This document shows, in pieces, positions 8,789 to 18,869 of a DNA stretch of 64,000 nucleotides. Numbering within the stretch: position 1 is the first letter of the stretch; each line of letters starts with the position of its first letter. The notes under the pieces are model-generated. The model was not told the DNA's origin. It did no database searches and saw nothing but the letters and a program-made list of their open reading frames with translations. Origin of the DNA: CAYWWM01 sp965198025 (GTDB taxonomy: Bacteria; Acidobacteriota; Terriglobia; 2-12-FULL-54-10); NCBI GenBank assembly GCA_965198025.1, contig OZ240237.1, forward strand, positions 1,674,001 through 1,738,000. The letters run 5' to 3'. Both the position numbers and the translations under genes were made by a program.

Positions 8789-9097
8789 CTACTCTTCTGA
8801 CAAATACCGGATGTCCTGCTTGAGGATAAACAGGTTGGGAGCGTCCGATCGCGTCAGGCGAAGAAACCGCTTATCGTAGTATTCGATAAATCCCCGGAAG
8901 CTTTCCCCCGTGCGAAGATGGACGACCACGGGTGTCTTTTCGTCCACGAGCCTTCGGAGGTGTTCGACTTCGTTCGATGTGCCTCGCGGCTCCGTCTCCG
9001 GTTCCGCGCCATCCCACTCCGTCCGGGGCTGCTCAAATGGCGTCTTCTGAAACTTCGTCTCCCTGACCCCTCTTCGATGCCTCGAATTGTGAGCCAC
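8789..9097 (-). CDS. Hfq-like (Sm-fold) RNA-binding protein
   Basis: The C-terminal 60 residues match the Hfq/LSm fold: VEHLRRLVDEKTPVVVHLRT gives the Sm1 region with a G-x-x-x-x-G turn, FIEYYDKRFLRL follows, and LFILKQDIRYL resembles the Sm2 motif (KHAI in E. coli Hfq). Acidobacterial Hfq homologues typically have such an N-terminal extension. GTG 9097 is chosen because GGGAG lies seven bases before it; the frame is open to 9163, but that would overlap the MoaD-MoaE gene. It is 20 bases downstream of that gene, so they are probably co-transcribed. Length is 102 residues. Function in sRNA regulation is inferred. Confidence 0.75.
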   Translation of the reverse strand: MAHNSRHRRGVRETKFQKTPFEQPRTEWDGAEPETEPRGTSNEVEHLRRLVDEKTPVVVHLRTGESFRGFIEYYDKRFLRLTRSDAPNLFILKQDIRYLSEE

Positions 9098-9117
9098 GTG
9101 AAAACTCCCCGAATCAA

Positions 9118-9825
9118 TTATGAGGCAACCGCTATCTGCCGCCCCGATTCGCCCTCCACCCAAACCGCCCCGTCCTCGAAAAATTCTTTCTTCCAGATGG
9201 GAACGACCTTCTTCAGCCGGTCAATGGCATAGTGGCAGGCTTCGAACGCCGGTTTGCGGTGCGCCGACGTCACGACAATCACGATGCTGGCTTCTCCGAT
9301 CTCGAGACGGCCCAAACGATGCGTCATTCCGATACGGTCGACCGAGAACTTCCCCGTGACTTCCGTCGCGATTTCGCGCATCTTGGCGAGCGCCATCGGC
9401 TCATATGCCTCGTATTCCAAGAAGCACGCCGCCCGGCCTCCTGAATTGTTCCTTACGATCCCCTCGAAGATCACCACCGCTCCGTCTCCAGGCTGCTGCA
9501 ACTCGCCGACCAGCGCCTGTGTGTCAATCGTTTCGCGCGTAAAACGACAGGGGTTCTTCTCCTCCGGTGAGACATCGTCTGTACCGCCGCTGACCGGCGG
9601 CAGGAAGGCCACCTCGTCGCCGTCCTGCAACTGCTCTCCCCGCCCGGAAAACTCCTGGTTGCGGGAAAACAGCAGGCTCGCCGAATGCTCGGCCAGCTTC
9701 GGGAACTGCGCCGCGTAAAGGTCGTAGAGCCGCCCGACGCTGCTACCCTCCTCCACCGTCAGCCGATCTTCCGCCCGCCCCACGATGTCCTTCAGCATCC
9801 CGAAAAATAGCACCTTGATCCGCAT
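9118..9825 (-). CDS. MoaD-MoaE fusion, molybdopterin synthase
   Basis: Molybdopterin synthase converts cPMP to molybdopterin using the thiocarboxylated C-terminus of MoaD. Residues 1-81 are MoaD-like (MRIKVLFFGML...), ending PPVSGG with Gly80-Gly81. Residues about 95-235 are MoaE-like, including GAVVIFEGIVRN, VTSAHRKPAFEAC and VPIWKKEFFEDG with the conserved lysines. In the usual two-gene form the GG must be a free C-terminus, so this fusion needs cleavage after Gly81 or an alternative mechanism, as discussed for the mycobacterial fused enzyme MoaX. No other moa gene is in the window. Confidence 0.9.
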   Translation of the reverse strand: MRIKVLFFGMLKDIVGRAEDRLTVEEGSSVGRLYDLYAAQFPKLAEHSASLLFSRNQEFSGRGEQLQDGDEVAFLPPVSGGTDDVSPEEKNPCRFTRETIDTQALVGELQQPGDGAVVIFEGIVRNNSGGRAACFLEYEAYEPMALAKMREIATEVTGKFSVDRIGMTHRLGRLEIGEASIVIVVTSAHRKPAFEACHYAIDRLKKVVPIWKKEFFEDGAVWVEGESGRQIAVAS

Positions 9826-9999
9826 AAAGGAAATTGACCCCCATTGGCTGCACGGGACCCAAATAGCATTGTATCCCTTTTCTAAAGCGGTTCAAATCCG
9901 AGTTTGCCTGGCAAGATGCTTTGCAGTTAGCGGGAGCCAGGGAAGATATGGACAGGCAGGTCCTTCGTTATGTTCAGGATGACCGCAACAGACAGATTC

Positions 10000-10488
10000 T
10001 TATAGTGGTCTAAAAAAGTCGCGCGGGGTGATGTTGACGATGCGCCAGCCGCGCGGCGTCAGCTCGAAATCGATCACGATCTGCTGGCGGCGGCGCTCCA
10101 GAGGTACGGCTGAGTCCTTGCGGGTCAGCTCCATCTCGGCGTCGATGATCGCCTGAGCGCGATCTTCCTGGACCGAGTTCGTGGCCTGGCGGAAGTACAC
10201 CCGCAGGGCGTTTTCGCGCGTCAGCCGGTCAATCATATCCTCAAAGCGTGAGTAGTCCTCGAACTTGGCGGAGTCAATATTCGACAGCACGCCCATGCGC
10301 GAGGAGCCTTCCAGATCGAACTGCAATTGCCGCACGATGTTGGCGATGGCCCGTTCCGGATCTTCCCGCCGGGCAGGAGCCTCTCCTTCCTGAGCAGCCG
10401 ATCCGAATCTCCCAGCGGCGCAGGCCGGAGTCACAACCAGCAGCGCCCCGGCCAGCAGGCAGGTGGCTAGCACTTGCACACGGGTCAT
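10000..10488 (-). CDS. Exported protein of unknown function
   Basis: ATG 10488 starts a 162-residue protein with a signal peptide (MTRVQVLATCLLAGALLVVTPACAA). The TPACAA segment could be a lipobox or a signal-peptidase I site. The mature part is helical, with QLQFDLEGSSRMGVLSNIDSAKF and a C-terminal segment FELTPRGWRIVNITPRDFFRP. This resembles NTF2-like or nuclear-transport-factor type folds in which the closing strands carry W-R-I. No catalytic motif is visible. An upstream GGGGAGGG may serve as ribosome site. It diverges from the small membrane protein at 10569. Confidence 0.7.
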   Translation of the reverse strand: MTRVQVLATCLLAGALLVVTPACAAGRFGSAAQEGEAPARREDPERAIANIVRQLQFDLEGSSRMGVLSNIDSAKFEDYSRFEDMIDRLTRENALRVYFRQATNSVQEDRAQAIIDAEMELTRKDSAVPLERRRQQIVIDFELTPRGWRIVNITPRDFFRPL

Positions 10489-10568
10489 TGGGTCACCCTC
10501 CCCCGATACGCGGATGGCGGTCTTTCTTGTCTCCGCGGCGCTCCATTCCCTGTACACTGTAACCCGCA

Positions 10569-10787
10569 ATGTTCCGCAGCCATTGGAAAACCTTGGTCTC
10601 GGTCCTCGGAGGCAACTTCCTCTACTTCGTCGTCTTGTTTCCTTTGCTCCCTCCCGAGGCTCGCCACCGTCCCTCGCGACTCGATTGGGGTTTACTGGTT
10701 GACTTCTGGATTTGCCTTGCACTCTACGGCCTGCTCTCTCTCCGCCGCCGGAAGTCTACTCCGCCCGAATCCGAGCCGCGCGCCTAA
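10569..10787 (+). CDS. Small membrane protein, function unknown
   Basis: The 72-residue product has two hydrophobic stretches (about residues 8-27, LVSVLGGNFLYFVVLFPLLP, and 42-58, LLVDFWICLALYGLLSL), then a charged tail. It is divergent from the exported protein at 10488 with an 80-base shared promoter region that includes TACACT shortly before the start. Length and topology suit a small accessory membrane protein, but nothing identifies its role, and it could be a chance open frame. Confidence 0.5.
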   Translation: MFRSHWKTLVSVLGGNFLYFVVLFPLLPPEARHRPSRLDWGLLVDFWICLALYGLLSLRRRKSTPPESEPRA

Positions 10788-10971
10788 ACGAGCGGTCATC
10801 CCTCGGGAGGAGCGCCGGACCCGACCCCACCCTTATTGTTGTAGTTCAGTTCATTGTCCATCGTTCAACTGCCTTCTTCCATTTGACTTTCCATTCATCC
10901 CCAATCGAGAATAGATCTTCCCCTGCGCCCGATCGCAGCGCGGATCCACTTTCGATCTTCGAGGAGGCTCC

Positions 10972-12252
<1,281 letters not shown>

Positions 12253-12779
12253 TCCGGCGCGGATCCCTACGTGAGAGAGTTCCTGGGGTCACTTTTCGGG
12301 ATACCTCGTACCGTTGCGCTGGGTTGCAGGGGAGTCCCTGGTACGCATCCGCCGGGCGACAACCGGGCCGGGTCCGAAGCCCACGCGCAACCGTCCGCCT
12401 GCCTAGTACGCATCCGCCAGGCGACCACCGGGCCGGGAGACAGTCACTCCGGCGGCCGTTTTCCAGCTCCACGGCAGGCTCACCTCCCTCAGGCAGTGAT
12501 TTTGGCTCGAATGAAACAGCTCCCCCTCACGGCGAAGGTGATCTCCACGATGTTCCACTCGGTGACGTCATCCCCTAGTGAGATTACCGCAGCGGTCATC
12601 CTGAGCGAAGCAATGAACCTGCTTCTCGTTCGCCTGCCGGTGTTCAAAATTCACCAACTCCAGAAATGCGGAACTCCCTCCTCAGCGCCAATTTCTTTCT
12701 TTACAATATGCTCAAAGCTGGCGGGCACCCGCTCTGGATGCGGAAGCATCCAAGAGAGTGCCAAGACAAGGAGGTGATC
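12253..12779 (+). repeat. Gene-less stretch with a 32-bp direct repeat
   Basis: No convincing gene is seen. Two copies of a 32-base repeat start at 12341 and 12406 (GTACGCATCCGCC[GA]GGCGAC), differing at 2 of 32 positions, 65 bases apart. Further on (12594-12630) is a GGTCATCCTGAGCGAAGC-type sequence, a common intergenic repeat in GC-rich soil bacteria; an inverted relative (TCAGGATGACC) lies near 9975. Confidence 0.6.
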
Positions 12780-13367
12780 ATGCAGCACAACCCGCTCCAT
12801 CATCCCGCCAACGAATCCCTCCTCCTCACCGGCCAGTCGCTGCGGGGATTGTTTGACGAAATCCTCAGCCGCAGTTTCGAAGAGAACCTTCACTGTTCTG
12901 ATCGCGAGATCATTCTCTATCTGGTTGATCTGCTGACCGACTTCAGCCGAACCGAACGCCTCTATGCGATCCGCAACGCCCGCGACAAGGCTCTCGAAGA
13001 CGTGGGCGAGATGCTGCTCGAATCAAACCCGTTGCTTGCGGCTGCTTCGTTTGACCGCGAACGCGAGGTCCGCAAGCATATCGGGGACTTCACGCTCTTT
13101 TTTATCGGGCTGTTTCCCGAGGCCGTCAATCGCTGGCGCCTCCGCCGGCAGCGTCTCGACTCGCTCATCGACTACGTGCGAACCGGCAAGGAGTCCTATT
13201 TCATTGTCTCGGAGTTCAATTTGCACGAATACAAGGATGCCGCACCGCTCTTCAAGAAGATGTCCGACCAGTTCGAGATGTGCGTCTTTGGTTTGAATCT
13301 CGTAAAGCGCAACCTGGAGCGAATGCAGCAGGAGTCCTACGTCCGGGCGCAGCAATATCTGGTCTAG
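12780..13367 (+). CDS. Conserved hypothetical helical protein
   Basis: The start is unusually clear: ATG 12780 is preceded by AAGGAGGTGATC, nearly the full anti-Shine-Dalgarno complement. The 195-residue product is mostly helical, charged, and without a signal or membrane segment. Visible features are YLVDLLTDFSRTERLYAIR, a hydrophobic helix around FTLFFIGLFPE, and NLVKRNLERMQQ. I do not recognise the family. The strong ribosome site suggests high translation. Confidence 0.7.
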   Translation: MQHNPLHHPANESLLLTGQSLRGLFDEILSRSFEENLHCSDREIILYLVDLLTDFSRTERLYAIRNARDKALEDVGEMLLESNPLLAAASFDREREVRKHIGDFTLFFIGLFPEAVNRWRLRRQRLDSLIDYVRTGKESYFIVSEFNLHEYKDAAPLFKKMSDQFEMCVFGLNLVKRNLERMQQESYVRAQQYLV

Positions 13368-13497
13368 GAAACCTTTCCGTTCCCCACTACCGCTGCGCGT
13401 CCAAGCGGTTTACTGCACGTGCCCCCCGCCTCCCATCTTCGATTGCACTCGGGGGCAAGCGGTCGCGGCCCGGATTCCAAACCAGTAGAATAGTTCC

Positions 13498-14844
13498 ATG
13501 CCTACCCCGGCCCGTCGGGCTGCCTTCGCAATTCTGTTGCGTGTGGAAGCACAATCGAGCTACGCCACGGAACTGCTGCACAGCCCGCTCACGGCACGAC
13601 TCTCAGCGCCGGATGCCGCGCTCGCGACCGAACTGGTTCTTGGAACCCTACGCTGGCAAGCCCAGCTTGACTTCATCGCCCAGCTGCTGGTGCAAACCAA
13701 GTGGGAAGCGCTGGACCCGGAGGTGCGCGCGGCTTTGCGACTGGGCCTTTATCAATTGCGCTTTCTGAAGCGTATCCCGGCTCGCGCTGCCGTCCATGAA
13801 AGCGTCGATCTCGTTAAATCCGCCGGCAAACGTTCCGCCACCGGGCTTGTGAATGCGGTCCTGCGCAAGGGAGCGGCGTTGGATCTCGAATCCCAGCACA
13901 CGAATTCGCTGCCAGAGCTCGAATGGTTGGCTGTCGAAACTTCGCACCCTGCATGGCTAATGGATCGCTGGACGAAGCGCTTCGGCCTCGAGACCGCGAA
14001 GGCACTCGCGTGCGCCAACAATCAGCCCCCGCCGACTTCTCTTCGTGCCAACTCGCCGAACGGCGACCTGGAAGAAATCGATTCGCGCCTCCGCGCCGAG
14101 GGAATTGAGCTTGGGCCCGGCAGGTTTCTCAAGGCCTGCCGCGTTGTCCTGAAGGGCAACTTTGCGCGCACCGACCTCCTTCGCCAGGGCAGATTGGTAG
14201 CGCAGGATGAAGCGTCGCAGCTCGTTCCGCTGCTACTCGATGTGCAAGCAGGGCATCAAGTCCTTGACCTCTGTGCCGCGCCGGGCAACAAGACTGCGCA
14301 ACTGGCACGGCAGGCCGGACCTTCCGGCCGTGTAGTTGCGAGTGATCTCCACGCCCATCGCCTGCGATATCTATTCTCACTGCCGTCCGTCTTGCCCGTG
14401 TACAAAGTTGCTCTCGACGGCTGCCAGCCGCTTCCCTTCCGGAGCCGCTTTGACCGAATCCTGGTGGACGCCCCCTGCAGCGGAACCGGGACTCTGCGGC
14501 GGCATCCGGAGATCAAGTGGCGCCTGCAGCCGCACGATCTGGATGACCTATCTGAAAGACAATTTCAACTGCTTGCGAACGCCGCCGCAGCGTTGCAGAT
14601 AGATGGCCGTCTCGTTTACTCCACCTGCTCGCTCGAACCCGAAGAGAACCAACGAGTGATCGAGCGCTTTCTCGCAATGCATCCCGATTTCCACTTGCTG
14701 CCCTTGCGCCAAGAGACCGCGCGACTGCAACCGTTTTTCCTTTCTACTTCTACCTCGATCCTCGGCAACGACTTTCTCGAAACTCTTCCAGATCGCGACG
14801 GGACTGACGGCTTCTTCGCCGCCATCCTGACTAGAGCCGTATAG
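13498..14844 (+). CDS. rsmB: 16S rRNA (cytosine-967-C5) methyltransferase
   Basis: RsmB methylates C967 of 16S rRNA. The 448-residue protein has an N-terminal NusB-like RNA-binding domain (residues about 1-130, with FAILLRVEAQSSYATELL and AVHESVDLVK), then a Rossmann methyltransferase with the SAM motif DLCAAPGNKTAQLA, the motif IV cysteine in DAPCSGTGTLRRHP, and the catalytic cysteine motif YSTCSLEPEEN. Both cysteines are present. It is followed by rpe after a 233-base gap, a known gene neighbourhood. Confidence 0.95.
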   Translation: MPTPARRAAFAILLRVEAQSSYATELLHSPLTARLSAPDAALATELVLGTLRWQAQLDFIAQLLVQTKWEALDPEVRAALRLGLYQLRFLKRIPARAAVHESVDLVKSAGKRSATGLVNAVLRKGAALDLESQHTNSLPELEWLAVETSHPAWLMDRWTKRFGLETAKALACANNQPPPTSLRANSPNGDLEEIDSRLRAEGIELGPGRFLKACRVVLKGNFARTDLLRQGRLVAQDEASQLVPLLLDVQAGHQVLDLCAAPGNKTAQLARQAGPSGRVVASDLHAHRLRYLFSLPSVLPVYKVALDGCQPLPFRSRFDRILVDAPCSGTGTLRRHPEIKWRLQPHDLDDLSERQFQLLANAAAALQIDGRLVYSTCSLEPEENQRVIERFLAMHPDFHLLPLRQETARLQPFFLSTSTSILGNDFLETLPDRDGTDGFFAAILTRAV

Positions 14845-15077
14845 TATTGACAACTTTCCTAACTTTGTACCTAGCTCTATCCTTAAGAGCAGCTTTCATT
14901 CAAAACGGGTCTATACCTCTTCACAAGCATCCAGGCAAGCGTCGGAAGGTTCGAACAAGCCATTCAGGTGCTCTATGAGCAATAGAGGGACTTTTTCGAT
15001 TTGGCTAGATCCATGTGCAGGCACGTCTCCCAGGCCACAGCCAAGTCCCCTACTACGCTGTGATAAAATAGCAACCT

Positions 15078-15761
15078 ATGCCGCGGATCATCGAGATATT
15101 GCCCTCCATCCTGTCGGCGGACATGGCGCGGCTTGGTGAGGCAATGGAAACCGTCAAGGCGGGCGGCGCGTCAGTCTTGCACGTCGACGTCATGGACGGG
15201 CACTTTGTCCCGAACATCACCATCGGACCTCCGGTGGTGAAATCCCTGCGGGCGGCCACCGATTTACTGCTCGACGTGCACCTGATGATCGAGAACCCCG
15301 ACCAGTACATCCCGGACTTCGTCAAGGCGGGAGCCGATTTTGTGTCGGTGCATCAGGAGGCGGTAACGCACCTCGACCGTACAATCAATCTGATCAAATC
15401 GAACGGCGCAGAAGCGGGCGTGGTGATCAACCCGGCGACTCCCGTGGAGGCGCTTTCTGTGGCCATCGAGATCGTGGATTATGTCCTGGTTATGACGGTT
15501 AATCCAGGCTTTGGCGGACAGACCTTTATCCCGTATACTTTGAGGAAGGTTCGGCAGCTCGATCAGATTCGTCGGAAACGGGCTCTGGACTTCTGGATCG
15601 AGGTGGACGGCGGTCTGACGCCTGACAACGTAGGGGAGGCGGTCCGGGCCGGCGCGGATTGGATTGTGGCCGGTTCGAGCGTCTATCGTTCGTCAGATCC
15701 CAGGCAGACAGTGGCCGAGATGCGTCGCTTGGCGAATGAAGCAACCCTGAGCCGAATTTGA
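15078..15761 (+). CDS. rpe: Ribulose-phosphate 3-epimerase
   Basis: Rpe interconverts ribulose-5-phosphate and xylulose-5-phosphate in the pentose phosphate pathway. The 227-residue TIM barrel shows the family motifs PSILSADMARLGE, DVMDGHFVPN, VNPGFGGQ and EVDGG near the phosphate site. Length matches the family. A TGTGATAAAAT sequence just before the start could be an extended -10 box. The BamD-like gene starts 45 bases after the stop. Confidence 0.97.
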   Translation: MPRIIEILPSILSADMARLGEAMETVKAGGASVLHVDVMDGHFVPNITIGPPVVKSLRAATDLLLDVHLMIENPDQYIPDFVKAGADFVSVHQEAVTHLDRTINLIKSNGAEAGVVINPATPVEALSVAIEIVDYVLVMTVNPGFGGQTFIPYTLRKVRQLDQIRRKRALDFWIEVDGGLTPDNVGEAVRAGADWIVAGSSVYRSSDPRQTVAEMRRLANEATLSRI

Positions 15762-15806
15762 CCGGTCCGGAGCAATCGGAAGCTGGTCCTGTGAATGGAG
15801 GCTGCG

Positions 15807-16898
15807 GTGAGAAGACAACAGTGGATCTTGCTGGTGCTTGTCGGTTTGGTCCTGCTCGGGGGCTGCGGGCTGCGCCGGAACCCGATGGAGACTCCCATCA
15901 TCAGCGACTCACTGCAACCGGACCTGGATCTGTTCAACCGGGCGATGAACGACCTGGAACGGTCCCGGTACGACGTGGCGCGCTTGACGCTGCAGACCCT
16001 CATCAACACCTACCCGGACAGTGAATACATCGCCCGATCCAAGCTGGCGATCGCCGATTCCTGGTATCGCCAGGGCGGCACGAACGGTTTGATGCAGGCT
16101 GAGGCCGAATACCGTGATTTCATTACTTTCTTCCCTACCATGGCGGAAGCTGCGGAGGCCCAGATGCGCGTCGCCATGATCCACTACCGGGGAATGGAGA
16201 AGCCGGACCGCGACCCCACGCACGCCCGCCAAGCGGAACAGGAGTTCCAGCGCCTGCTGTTGAATTATCCCGATACGCCGTTTGTTCCGCTCGCGGAGCA
16301 GCGGCTCCGGGAAGTGCAGGAAGTTCTTGCCCAGGGCATGTTCGAGGTGGGACGATTCTATTTCATCCAGGGCGTTGATATCGCTGCCCGGCGGCGGCTG
16401 AAAGAGCTGGCGGAGCGATACCCGCAGTTCAGCGAAGCCGATACCACTCTCCTCCTCCTTGCCCGCTCTTTGGAGCGGAGCGGTGAGGTAACGGCCGATG
16501 AGGCTCCTTCCTATTATGTGCAAATCGTCCGCGACTACCCCTTGAGCGAACATGTGGAAGAAGCCAAAGAGCGGCTTACCGCTATGGGAAGTCCGATTCC
16601 AGAAGCCAATCCCGCTGCGGTAGCTCGTATGACCTACGAAGACACGCACGGGCAATCCCCTGGCCTGTTTAGCAGGATGATGGGGGCGTTCATCCGCAGA
16701 CCCAATGTCTCGGCGGCTCAGGGGAAGATCGGCCTCCCAACGATGACGACACAGGGACCTGCGCAGGCCGCGGCGTTTCCGGGCGGCTCTCCTCCTACGG
16801 GCAGTTCCGGGACTGAGTCCGCTTCTTCCTCTTCTTCCAGTCCGCCTGCCACGATAGTCTTCGAATCCGTTGGCCCGGCGGAGGGGGAACAACCCTAG
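15807..16898 (+). CDS. bamD: BamD-like outer-membrane assembly lipoprotein
   Basis: BamD is a lipoprotein of the BAM complex that folds outer-membrane beta-barrels. GTG 15807 is preferred because TGGAGGCTGCG stands before it; ATG 15795 is the alternative. A lipoprotein signal (LVLLGGC) is followed by TPR-like repeats: NRAMNDLERSRYDVARLTLQ, YIARSKLAIADSWYRQGG and HARQAEQEFQRLLLNYPDT. The C-terminal third is longer than E. coli BamD and ends in Ser/Gly/Pro-rich sequence, as often seen in acidobacterial homologues. Orthology is inferred from the family pattern. Confidence 0.85.
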   Translation: MRRQQWILLVLVGLVLLGGCGLRRNPMETPIISDSLQPDLDLFNRAMNDLERSRYDVARLTLQTLINTYPDSEYIARSKLAIADSWYRQGGTNGLMQAEAEYRDFITFFPTMAEAAEAQMRVAMIHYRGMEKPDRDPTHARQAEQEFQRLLLNYPDTPFVPLAEQRLREVQEVLAQGMFEVGRFYFIQGVDIAARRRLKELAERYPQFSEADTTLLLLARSLERSGEVTADEAPSYYVQIVRDYPLSEHVEEAKERLTAMGSPIPEANPAAVARMTYEDTHGQSPGLFSRMMGAFIRRPNVSAAQGKIGLPTMTTQGPAQAAAFPGGSPPTGSSGTESASSSSSSPPATIVFESVGPAEGEQP

Positions 16899-17105
16899 AC
16901 GGGACCTTATTCGCAAGCCCTTTCTCCTGTGGTTGCGCCAGGACTGGTTGGTTGCGTCATCTTTGCGGGCGATTCCCTCCATGACATTGCACTCTTTACT
17001 GAATTGGCTCACGCGCTGTCACCCCAATGGAGCCTGTATTGACATCACCGAATGGCCGGTGGTAAACAAGGAGCGACTCGCTGACTGGGGGGATCGGAAC
17101 AGGCC

Positions 17106-18449
17106 GTGGCGACAATTCTGTTAGCCGATGACAGTGGCACTGCCCAGCGAATGGGTGTACAGATTCTTTCCGCGGAAGGACATGAAGTCAAGACGGTCAG
17201 CAATGGTCAGGCCGCCATCAAGATGCTGAGCCAGTTCTCCCCGGACCTGATCGTGGCCGACGTCTTCATGCCGGGGAAGACTGGCTACGAAGTGTGCGAG
17301 TTCGTGAAGTCCAACGCAGAATCCTCCTGGATTCCTGTGCTGCTGATCGTGGCTCCAATGGAGCCGTACGACGCGACCGAGGGGCAGCGCGTAAAGGCGG
17401 ACGGCCTCGTTACCAAGCCGCTGGACAAGTCGAATCTGATCGAAACGGTCCAATCGTTGTTGGCTTCTACCGAAAAGCCCGCCGCGCAACAGCCGGAGCC
17501 TCCGCCTGAGCCCAACGAGTTGCACGAATTTTCCCGGGAAGAAGACCCTACCATCCTCGCGATCACCTCGCCCTTGACAGCGGAGATTGACATTCCGGAA
17601 GAGATGATGAATCAGCCCATCAGTCTCGGCAGCGAGCTGCTCGAACCGGAGTCTGTCGAGACAGAACCGTCGGCGGGAGAACAACTGCTCGAACCGGAAC
17701 CTGTCGAAACGGAGCCGTCTGCGGATGAGGGGATGGCCGACGAAGCGCCCCCACCGGCCCTAGTAGAGAACGAATCCCCAGATATAGTGCAGGACCCCGT
17801 TTTCGTCTCGATATCAGAACCGGTTGAACCTGAAGAGATCGGGCGGATCTTTGCCGAAATCAAGGATTCCCCGGAGGAACAACCCTCTTTGGAGGAACCC
17901 GAGCCTCTTATCTCGGCAACTTTGGCCCATGAAACTGAGGAATCCGAAACGCCCGTCCCGGCGGTTTCGGCCCAGGAATCTGACTCCACACCGGAGGCCT
18001 CCTGGACCGGTGAGCTGGCCCAAGTACCGGAAGAAGACAAGAAGTTGTTTGTACCGCACCAGGACTGGCAAGGCCTTGTGAACATGGTCCAGGAGGCCGG
18101 CGAAGACGGGCAGTTTCCCGCCGTTTCTTCAGCCGGCGCCGGAGTGGACTCGGCCACTAAGACACCTGCCGAGGAACATCTATCCGAAGAAGCTGAACCC
18201 GCTGCCGCCCAACCGTCCGAAGAACCCAAATGGATTCCGCAGTTGGCGGCGGAAGAGCATACACCACCTGCCCAGCCAGAACCCTCTTCTTCCGCTGATA
18301 CGACGGAGATGACGTTTCCACAGGTCGCACCGCTCAATTACGGCACGGTGGAACAGATTGTCCGGGAAACCATTGAAGGAGTCATGCCGCAGATTGTGGA
18401 GCGCATCGCCAAGGCGACCGGAATCCAATTCCCGAAGGATAGGGACTAA
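17106..18449 (+). CDS. Receiver-domain protein with long acidic tail
   Basis: Residues 1-120 form a CheY-like receiver domain: acid pair Asp8-Asp9 in LLADDSG, phospho-acceptor Asp52 in LIVADVFMPG, and the Lys of VTKPLD. The usual Thr/Ser switch position reads LLIVAP, lacking the hydroxyl residue. Residues about 125-410 are Glu/Pro/Ser-rich and low complexity, including two near-repeats of LLEPE[SP]VETEPSA. A conserved-looking C-terminal helix (EQIVRETIEGVMPQIVERIA) closes the protein. No output domain is recognised. GTG 17106 is the start. It follows bamD after 207 gene-less bases. Confidence 0.82.
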   Translation: MATILLADDSGTAQRMGVQILSAEGHEVKTVSNGQAAIKMLSQFSPDLIVADVFMPGKTGYEVCEFVKSNAESSWIPVLLIVAPMEPYDATEGQRVKADGLVTKPLDKSNLIETVQSLLASTEKPAAQQPEPPPEPNELHEFSREEDPTILAITSPLTAEIDIPEEMMNQPISLGSELLEPESVETEPSAGEQLLEPEPVETEPSADEGMADEAPPPALVENESPDIVQDPVFVSISEPVEPEEIGRIFAEIKDSPEEQPSLEEPEPLISATLAHETEESETPVPAVSAQESDSTPEASWTGELAQVPEEDKKLFVPHQDWQGLVNMVQEAGEDGQFPAVSSAGAGVDSATKTPAEEHLSEEAEPAAAQPSEEPKWIPQLAAEEHTPPAQPEPSSSADTTEMTFPQVAPLNYGTVEQIVRETIEGVMPQIVERIAKATGIQFPKDRD

Positions 18450-18510
18450 TTCAGTCCCTCGGAGGTTGTGTCCGCACAAGGTCCTACGCGCTGCAGGGTG
18501 CGCGTTCCCG

Positions 18511-18819
18511 CTATTTCTTAAATAAGGAATCCCACTTTTTTCGGGCGTCGTCGCCGGATGCGCCGGCCTTGCGCACCAGATCGACATGGGTCGATGGCTC
18601 AAAGTAATCGCAATAATTGGCTCGGTCTTTGTAGCGCACCCACTCCGCTTGAGTTTCCCGGCACTCGTTGTGGGACGAGGGATCGAAAAACCGGCAATTC
18701 CGGCAGCAATGCAAGTCCGCGTTGCACTTCGAGCACGTATCGCTCTTGAGAACCTTTTGCGCCGTGATCAGCCGCACGGAGTTCCCGCATTGGAAGCAGG
18801 AAAAAACAACGTTCGGCAT
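18511..18819 (-). CDS. Small cysteine-rich zinc-ribbon protein
   Basis: This 102-residue protein contains CFQCG near residue 8, CSKC near 29, CRNCRFF near 38-45, and further cysteines in HNEC and NYCDYFEP. The pattern suggests one or two zinc sites. The motif CRNCRFFDPSSHNECREP-like is typical of a small conserved family of soil bacteria with no known function. It is convergent with the receiver gene; a short AGGGACT/AGTCCCT inverted repeat (18441-18459) overlaps that gene's stop. recG starts 50 bases away on the other strand, so the two share a divergent promoter region. Confidence 0.75.
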   Translation of the reverse strand: MPNVVFSCFQCGNSVRLITAQKVLKSDTCSKCNADLHCCRNCRFFDPSSHNECRETQAEWVRYKDRANYCDYFEPSTHVDLVRKAGASGDDARKKWDSLFKK

Positions 18820-18869
18820 GCCAAGAGTTTACCACGAAGCCGCTTGAGGCGAGCCGCCGCCCTTCCACT

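Noticed and set aside
12341..12437. CRISPR array
   Set aside because: Only two repeat copies and no cas gene in the window.
14845..15077. Possible TPR remnant (GRFEQAIQVLYEQ) before rpe
   Set aside because: Too short to separate from chance.
15909..17012. 367-codon minus-strand frame over bamD
   Set aside because: No recognisable protein; bamD is well supported on the plus strand.
16870..17124. 84-codon plus-strand frame between bamD and the receiver gene
   Set aside because: Overlaps both neighbours, no ribosome site, no recognisable features.
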